A DNA stretch of 64,000 bases, from positions 62,001 through 126,000 of the forward strand of contig CAVYIO010000024.1 of the NCBI GenBank assembly GCA_963768565.1, in the 5' to 3' direction. The DNA comes from JABDKH01 sp963768565. GTDB taxonomy: Bacteria; Bacteroidota; Rhodothermia; Rhodothermales; JABDKH01. Shown here piece by piece: positions 58,635-64,000 of the stretch (its first letter is position 1; each line of letters opens with the position of its first letter). The translations under genes were made by a program, and so were the position numbers. The notes beneath the pieces are model-generated. The model saw only the letters and a list, made by a program, of their open reading frames with translations. It had not been told where the DNA came from and did no database searches.

Positions 58635-59153
58635 ATGTCTCCAAAAACGAAATCCGTGCTGCTCCTGCTCGCCACTCTGGTGATCGGGTTGATTCTCGGG
58701 GCGCTGACGAACGGGTACTTCGTCCGGCAACGTCTGGACCATATCGGGGGGCTGATGAATCCAGCCGGGTTCGGCGAGCACATGGAAGAGGTGATACAGC
58801 CCACCAGCGACGAGCAGCGCGAAGCCATTCGGAAGATTCTGGACTCCGCTGCGCCGAAGGCGATAGCCGCCATGCGCGAGTCGCGCGCCGTCATGCGTGC
58901 CCTGAACGACTCCGTCAAGGTGGAGCTCGCCAACATCCTGACGGACGAGCAAATGAATCGGCTGGATGATCGAACCAGATTCCGTCGCCGCGGCCCGTTC
59001 CAGCCCGGCCTTCCGCCGATGCTGGACGACTCGACCGGCCGCCGGCCGCGGAGGGAGGGGCGCCGACGCCGTTTTGGTGATCGTCCACCTCCGCCGCCGC
59101 GGGACTCGATGGACTTCGAACGACCGCCGCCACCTCCGCCGCCGGGTGGATGA
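58635..59153 (+). CDS. Spy/LTxxQ-like protein with proline-rich tail
   Basis: A 172-residue membrane-anchored periplasmic protein from ATG 58635; an in-frame TTG at 58620 is possible. An N-terminal anchor (SVLLLLATLVIGLILGALTN) precedes helices with TSDEQREAIRKILDSAAPKA and ILTDEQMNRLDDRTRF, the LTxxQ pattern of metal-sensing or chaperone-like periplasmic proteins. The C-terminal third is Arg- and Pro-rich and ends in two runs of proline (PPPPPRDSMDFERPPPPPPP). It is the third gene of the sigma / anti-sigma cluster. Confidence 0.75.
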   Translation: MSPKTKSVLLLLATLVIGLILGALTNGYFVRQRLDHIGGLMNPAGFGEHMEEVIQPTSDEQREAIRKILDSAAPKAIAAMRESRAVMRALNDSVKVELANILTDEQMNRLDDRTRFRRRGPFQPGLPPMLDDSTGRRPRREGRRRRFGDRPPPPPRDSMDFERPPPPPPPGG

Positions 59154-59495
59154 TGTTCTGCCGGCCCCTTGCGAGAAGTCGCGGAGCCATCAGTGACCCA
59201 CCCTCTTTTCTCAGGGCGAACGATTGTAGCGTGTGAAGCAATCGGGGACGCGAGTCCGAGCAGTTCGGCAGACACGCGATTTCCAGTGCCTCGGCAAGCC
59301 GATGAATAACAGACGCTTGCGGTCGCCAATCGATTGTCCATCAACGACAGAGCGTCTTTCGGAGTGCGAACGAGGTGGCCCGGGCGTTGCGTTTTTCTTA
59401 CCTCTGGGCAAAATAATAGGGGATAACCGGGTTGATCCCGTCTGGATTAGTCAGTACGTTCGAGCAAGAATCGTATCTGTGAGGGTCATGCTTCG
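59154..59495. other. Intergenic region upstream of the TonB-dependent receptor
   Basis: About 340 bases between the Spy-like gene and the receptor gene. No convincing gene: the open frame at 59233-59517 has no start context and reads like GC-driven noise. Promoter elements for the receptor are likely here, but I see no clear consensus. An AT-richer patch lies near 59415-59425. Confidence 0.45.
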
Positions 59496-62400
59496 ATGCC
59501 AAGTTTCGATTCATTGAAAGGCGCAGTCCGTGACACGGTTGTCTGGCGATTGCGCAGTCACCGTCGGCGTCAACTTCCTGCTCGTATCCGATCCCTCAGG
59601 GTAGCGATTCTCGTTGCCGTGATGTTGCTGATGGTCGCACCGTCAGCGCTTGGCCAGTCGGGCAAAATAGCGGGCCGTATAACGGATGCCGCATCCGGTG
59701 ATCCGCTCCCCGGCGTCAACGTCGTGATTGTCGGCACGCTGCAGGGCACCAGTTCGGATCTCGACGGCTACTATTCCATTCTGAACGTCAAGCCCGGCAC
59801 GTACGACGTGCAAGCCTCGTTCGTTGGATTCGCCCGGCAGACGTTCGCAGGCGTACGTGTCAATATTGATCTCACGACCACGATCAACTTCTCCCTCGAA
59901 GAAGAAGCATTTGGTCTGGAGGAGGTGACGATAACGGCTGCTCGCCCGGTGGTCCAGCCGGACATATCGTCGAGCCAGGCCAACATTTCCGCATCCGAGG
60001 TTGAGGCGCTGCCGGCAAACAGCGTGGCTTCCGTAGTGGGATTGCAGGCGGGCGTACAGGGACTCTCGGTCCGCGGCAGCGGTTCGGACGAGATTCTGTT
60101 CAACCTTAACGGACTGACACTTCGAGACGAACGCGACAACTCTCCGTTCACGAACATCAGCCTCGCGTCGATCGACGAGATACAGCTTCTGACGGGCGGC
60201 TTCAACGCAGAGTACGGGCAGGTCCGCTCGGGCGTCCTGAACGTCGTAACGAAGGAAGGACGGCAGGACCGCTTCTCTGGCGACGTCATCCTGCGGTACA
60301 GCTCTCCAGCGCAGAAGCACTTCGGCCCAAACGCAAACGACGCCAATTCATACTGGATCCGGCCACTGGTAGACCCGGATGTTGCGTTCACGGGCACGCA
60401 GAGCGGTGCCTGGGATGAGTATACGCAGGCACAGTATCGGAACTGGGAAGGGTGGATTTCGATCGCGGACGATCTTCTCAAGGATGACGATCCGACCAAC
60501 GACCTGTCCCCGTCGGCCTTGCAGCAGGCGTTCCTGTGGCAGCATCGGAAGGACATGGAGATCGCCACGCCCGACTATCAGGTGGACGTCGGTTTTGGCG
60601 GCCCTATCGTGAAGGGCACGCGGTTCTACGCTTCGTACCGCAGGGATCAGGAGATGTACATGATTCCGCTGTTCACCGACCGCTTCGAGCAGCAGACCTT
60701 CCACATGAAGGTGACATCGGATCTGAAGCCGGGAATGAAACTCGCGGTCGAGGCGCTTTTCGGGGAGACCGAAGGCACGGCAAGCAGCCGATCCGGACAA
60801 CCGGGTGTGTTCCGGTCGCCGTTCAGCATTGCCGGCGAGTTGAGCAGCGATCAGTTTTATTGACACCCGGATCTTCTCGACCGACTACTGGACGCCGTAC
60901 CGCGAACGCTTCAATCTGGTGGGTGCCACGTTCACGCATGCGACGGACGACAAGACATTCTACGAGATACGTCTTGCCCGCTCGCAGTCGAAGTACGATT
61001 CGAATCCCGGCCGTCTTCGCGACGAGTCGCCCGCCATCACAATCGGCGGCGTCGGATTCGACGAGGCGCCGTTCGGGTTTCAGCCGGCGCCGACGTTCGG
61101 CGTGGACGGCATGCGAACGGGTGTTGGCATGAGCAACTCGCGCGATTCCACGTTCATCGCCAACTACAGCCTGCGCGGAGACGTCACACGTCAGTTGAAT
61201 CGAGTACTGCTGATCAAGAGCGGACTCGAACTCAACGTGACGGACAGCGAGGTGAACTACGGTCGCGTCGACGCATTCCTTCCGTCTTCGGACGAACAGT
61301 CGAAGTGGGACGAGAGCCCCGTGAGAGGGGCGGCATATGCTCAGGGCAAGCTCGAGTTTCAGGGCATGGTCGCGAACGTCGGACTTCGATTGGATATGTT
61401 TACGGCGGGTTCGGACTGGTGGACGTACGACCCCTTCTCGGCGGCGTTTTCCGCCCGTCTATCAGCTGGCCTCGACACGTTGCTCGAGCGGCAGTCGAGT
61501 GACGCGATCTTCACGCTGAGTCCGCGGTTAGGAGTCTCCTTCCCCATCACGACTAACAGCAAGCTGTTCTTCAACTACGGCCATTTTCGAAAACTGCCAA
61601 CCTCGGACAACCTGTACCTGCTTCGGTTCGCTACGTCTACAGGTCAGGTGACGCGAATTGCCAATCCGAACAATCCGCTTGAGCGCACGATTGCCTATGA
61701 AATCGGGTTTGAGCAGTCGCTGTTCGGGCAGTATTTGCTACGGCTGGCGGGATACTATAAGGACATCTCGCTACAGCCGTACCTCGTTGAGTACACGAGC
61801 CGAGACGGCCAGACACAGTACATCCAGACGGAGCCGAACAGCTTCGAGGATATCCGCGGATTTGAGGTCACGTTTTCGCGCAACCGGGGTCGCTGGGTGC
61901 AGGGCTTTCTCAACTATACGTACATGGTGTTCTCTTCGGGCTATTTCGGATTCCGCCGGATCAACGAGAACACTACGGTCCAGCGGAACTTCGAGAATGA
62001 TGACACCGAGCGAAGAAACGCATCGTCGCGCCCCGTGCCAAGGCCCTACGCCCGGGCGAACATCGATGTGCTCGTTCCGTCAGAATACGGGCGGTTGCTG
62101 GGCGACTGGCGAATCAGCTTCATCGGTCGCTGGCAAGAGGGCAGCAAGTACACGTGGACAGGTGGAGGCTCCGTTCCCGGTGTATTGAACAATGTGGAGT
62201 TCAAGGACTCATGGGGAGTGGATCTTCGATTTACGAAGAGCCTCGATCTTCCCAGCGGAAGGCGAATGCAGTTCTTCGTCGACATCTTCAACGTGCTTAA
62301 TCGAAAGCAACTGTCATTCAACGGTTTCTTTGACGGCGTTGATCAGAATGCCTACCTGCTGTCGCTGCATCTTCCTGAGTCGCCCGACTATCCCAATATT

Positions 62401-62688
62401 CCCGGTAGTGACAAGATCGGCGAGTATCGGGGAGACGATGTCGAGTATCAGCCGATGCTGGGTATTCAGTCGCGCACTTCGGAGACGACGCCAAGGTCGC
62501 AGGTGATCTATTACGAGTTCGAAACGAAGAGCCACATTGTGTATTCGGACGGAGAGTGGCGTAACGCCGACCCGGATCGGGTTCAGAAAGTCCTTGACGA
62601 CAAGGCGTACATCGACATGCCGAACCAATCGTTCCTGACGTTCCTGGATCCACGCGACGTGTATTTCGGAGTGAGAATCAACTTCTAG
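59496..62688 (+). CDS. TonB-dependent receptor with carboxypeptidase-like domain, one frameshift
   Basis: An outer-membrane receptor of about 1063 residues after correction. The signal peptide lies at residues about 32-52 (LRVAILVAVMLLMVAPSALG). Next comes a CarboxypepD_reg-like domain (GKIAGRITDAASGDPLPGVN, then DLDGYYSILNVKPGTYDVQA). The plug follows with LPANSVASVVGLQAGVQGLS and EIQLLTGGFNAEYGQVRSGV. A +1 T in the run at 60866 breaks the frame; the barrel continues FIDTRIFSTDYWTPYRERFN and ends DVYFGVRINF. It takes up an unknown large substrate using TonB energy. The next gene encodes a secreted partner. Confidence 0.94.
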
Positions 62689-62734
62689 GTCGGGCCGATT
62701 CGCCCGCACATGAAGAACATCTTATGGTTGGTCT

Positions 62735-64000
62735 ATGACTCTTTCGCGATACGGATACCTCCTGGGTGTAGTCGCGGTCTTCCTTGTTGCCCAGGACACT
62801 CAAGGCCAGTTCCTCAACAAGTGGATGTCGGCCGGCTCCATGCACAACTGGTACTCCGAAATCGGGAGTGAGTGTGAGGAGTGCGGCTTTATCCGAACAC
62901 AGCAGGACGGTCTCCGGTGGCCCGGTATCTACCGGTTCACGGATATGCAGGCTGCCAAGGCGCTATGGATCGGCGCCTTGAACGTGACCGACGACAGGGG
63001 ACAGGATTGGGCAGAGAGAGTGGTCCACGTCGGTCCGCGAGTTTCGGGAGCGGGCGAATTCTTTCCGGTTCGTTTCGTCGACGTCAGTCGGTTTACGCCC
63101 CCAATAGTGACGGTGGACGGGGAGGTATCGGAAGCCGAGGCCGCGATGGTCAACGATGAAGTTGACCCGGATATGGTACCTGATCGCATGATCATCAATG
63201 AGGTCAACACGCTGCTCGGAATCACGATGGAGCGTAAGATCATGCAGTTCAGCCAGGAGTACCACGACAACTACCACGTCATCGAGTACACCTACACGAA
63301 CACGGGCAACACGGACGGCGACGCTGAGATTGAGCTTCCAAATCAGACTCTTGAGGGAGTGTACTTCTTTTCTCAGTGGCGACTGTCGGTCGCCAAGGAG
63401 ACCCGCTATGTGGTCGGCAACGGTACGGGGTGGGGACTCAACGCCATGCTGGACACGCGGGGCGACGGTGTGAAGGTGGACCCGCCAAACGAGCAGTTCC
63501 GTGCACAGTTTACGTGGCACGGCAAGTTCCCTCCGTTTACCGCCTATGACAATATCGGTGGACCCATCATGCCACCGGCCGCGCCGGCGGTCAACATTGC
63601 GACGACGGACACACTGGGTCGTCTCGGTGCCTCGCAGTTTGTGGGTATCGTCACGCTCCACGCCGACGCGTCTGCGACGGATCCCACCGACGACCTGTCG
63701 CAGCCGTCAACCACCTCCTGGATCGGATCGGACGATGGATATCAGTCGCAGAATGACGCCTTCAATCCGGACAAGATGCGGACGGAATACAGCGTCATGT
63801 CCGCCGGGCACAAATCCCCTCGTCATGCCGATGTCGTCGAACCAAGCGGCTTGCCGGGATTCCTGAATCCGACGGGTGATCCTTCTCTTGGTACGCCTGG
63901 AGGTCTGTCCAACGCAAACGGCTTCGGTCCTTACACGCTGGGTCCAGGGGAGAGTGTTCGTATTGTGATGGCAGAAGGAGCGGCGGGCCTGAGCCGTGAG
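62735..64000 (+). CDS. Large secreted protein of the TonB-receptor pair (partial, 3' end outside window)
   Basis: A secreted protein open to the end of the window, 422 residues so far and no stop. The start ATG 62735 gives a signal peptide (RYGYLLGVVAVFLVAQDTQG). The mature part begins FLNKWMSAGSMHNWYSEIGS and has GLRWPGIYRFTDMQAAKALW. A later segment, YHDNYHVIEYTYTNTGNTDG, repeats a beta pattern. Genes like this often follow TonB-dependent receptors in Rhodothermales and end in a type IX sorting domain, but the end is not in view. The function is unknown. Confidence 0.75.
   Translation, partial: MTLSRYGYLLGVVAVFLVAQDTQGQFLNKWMSAGSMHNWYSEIGSECEECGFIRTQQDGLRWPGIYRFTDMQAAKALWIGALNVTDDRGQDWAERVVHVGPRVSGAGEFFPVRFVDVSRFTPPIVTVDGEVSEAEAAMVNDEVDPDMVPDRMIINEVNTLLGITMERKIMQFSQEYHDNYHVIEYTYTNTGNTDGDAEIELPNQTLEGVYFFSQWRLSVAKETRYVVGNGTGWGLNAMLDTRGDGVKVDPPNEQFRAQFTWHGKFPPFTAYDNIGGPIMPPAAPAVNIATTDTLGRLGASQFVGIVTLHADASATDPTDDLSQPSTTSWIGSDDGYQSQNDAFNPDKMRTEYSVMSAGHKSPRHADVVEPSGLPGFLNPTGDPSLGTPGGLSNANGFGPYTLGPGESVRIVMAEGAAGLSRE

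Overview
The window reads as a chromosomal segment of a Bacteroidota bacterium, most likely of the Rhodothermota/Rhodothermales branch. It is moderately GC-rich and has a Bacteroidota-type RNA polymerase omega subunit, a large TonB-dependent receptor with an N-terminal carboxypeptidase-like domain, a DUF5916 outer-membrane protein, a C-terminal type IX secretion sorting domain and many secreted lipoproteins. The placement is inferred from gene content; no rRNA is present. No CRISPR array, insertion sequence, integrase or prophage was seen.

Layout. 1-3.5 kb: ATP synthase genes atpF(partial)-atpH-atpA-atpG. 3.6-3.8 kb: two tRNA-Ser genes separated by a perfect hairpin. 4-7.5 kb: TolC-like channel, membrane-fusion protein and ABC ATPase, with no permease. 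7.5-19.7 kb: PrcB-like lipoprotein, rpoZ, a DUF5916 protein, a LolA-like protein, a membrane HExxH protein, a GH113-like lipoprotein with a beta-propeller protein, an L-2-hydroxyglutarate oxidase, DoxX, DUF3179 and a PGM1-like ATP-grasp ligase. 19.9-25.9 kb: one giant alpha-2-macroglobulin. 26-48.4 kb: dinB, an FHA-trypsin membrane protease, an EEP nuclease/phosphatase lipoprotein, an EXPERA-like protein, ThuA, transketolase, a Tat-exported tail-collar protein, an FG-GAP protein, a TauE/SafE permease, an Fpg/Nei glycosylase, PAP2, an acyltransferase, a patatin-BamA-like protein and lipoproteins. 48.6-56 kb: tRNA-Leu and a tight seven-gene minus-strand operon. 56.2-59.2 kb: an ECF sigma/anti-sigma/Spy-like envelope-stress module. 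59.5-64 kb: the TonB-dependent receptor and the start of its partner gene.

The most interesting unit is the operon at 48.9-55.9 kb. It encodes a Tat-exported molybdopterin oxidoreductase, a four-cluster ferredoxin subunit, an NrfD membrane anchor, two half-size YeeE/YedE sulfur permeases, a membrane-anchored rhodanese that lacks the catalytic cysteine, and a PAS-type sigma-54 activator as last gene. A near-consensus sigma-54 promoter lies 46 bp upstream of the first start codon. Two GTTGCAAC-core palindromes sit further upstream. The simplest reading is a self-regulated polysulfide/thiosulfate respiration module.

Frameshifts are frequent: about 20 single-base indels, nearly all +1 insertions, break otherwise well-preserved genes. 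The bias and the intact protein sequence on both sides point to residual sequencing error rather than gene decay. I therefore annotate the interrupted genes as single CDSs and give corrected lengths.
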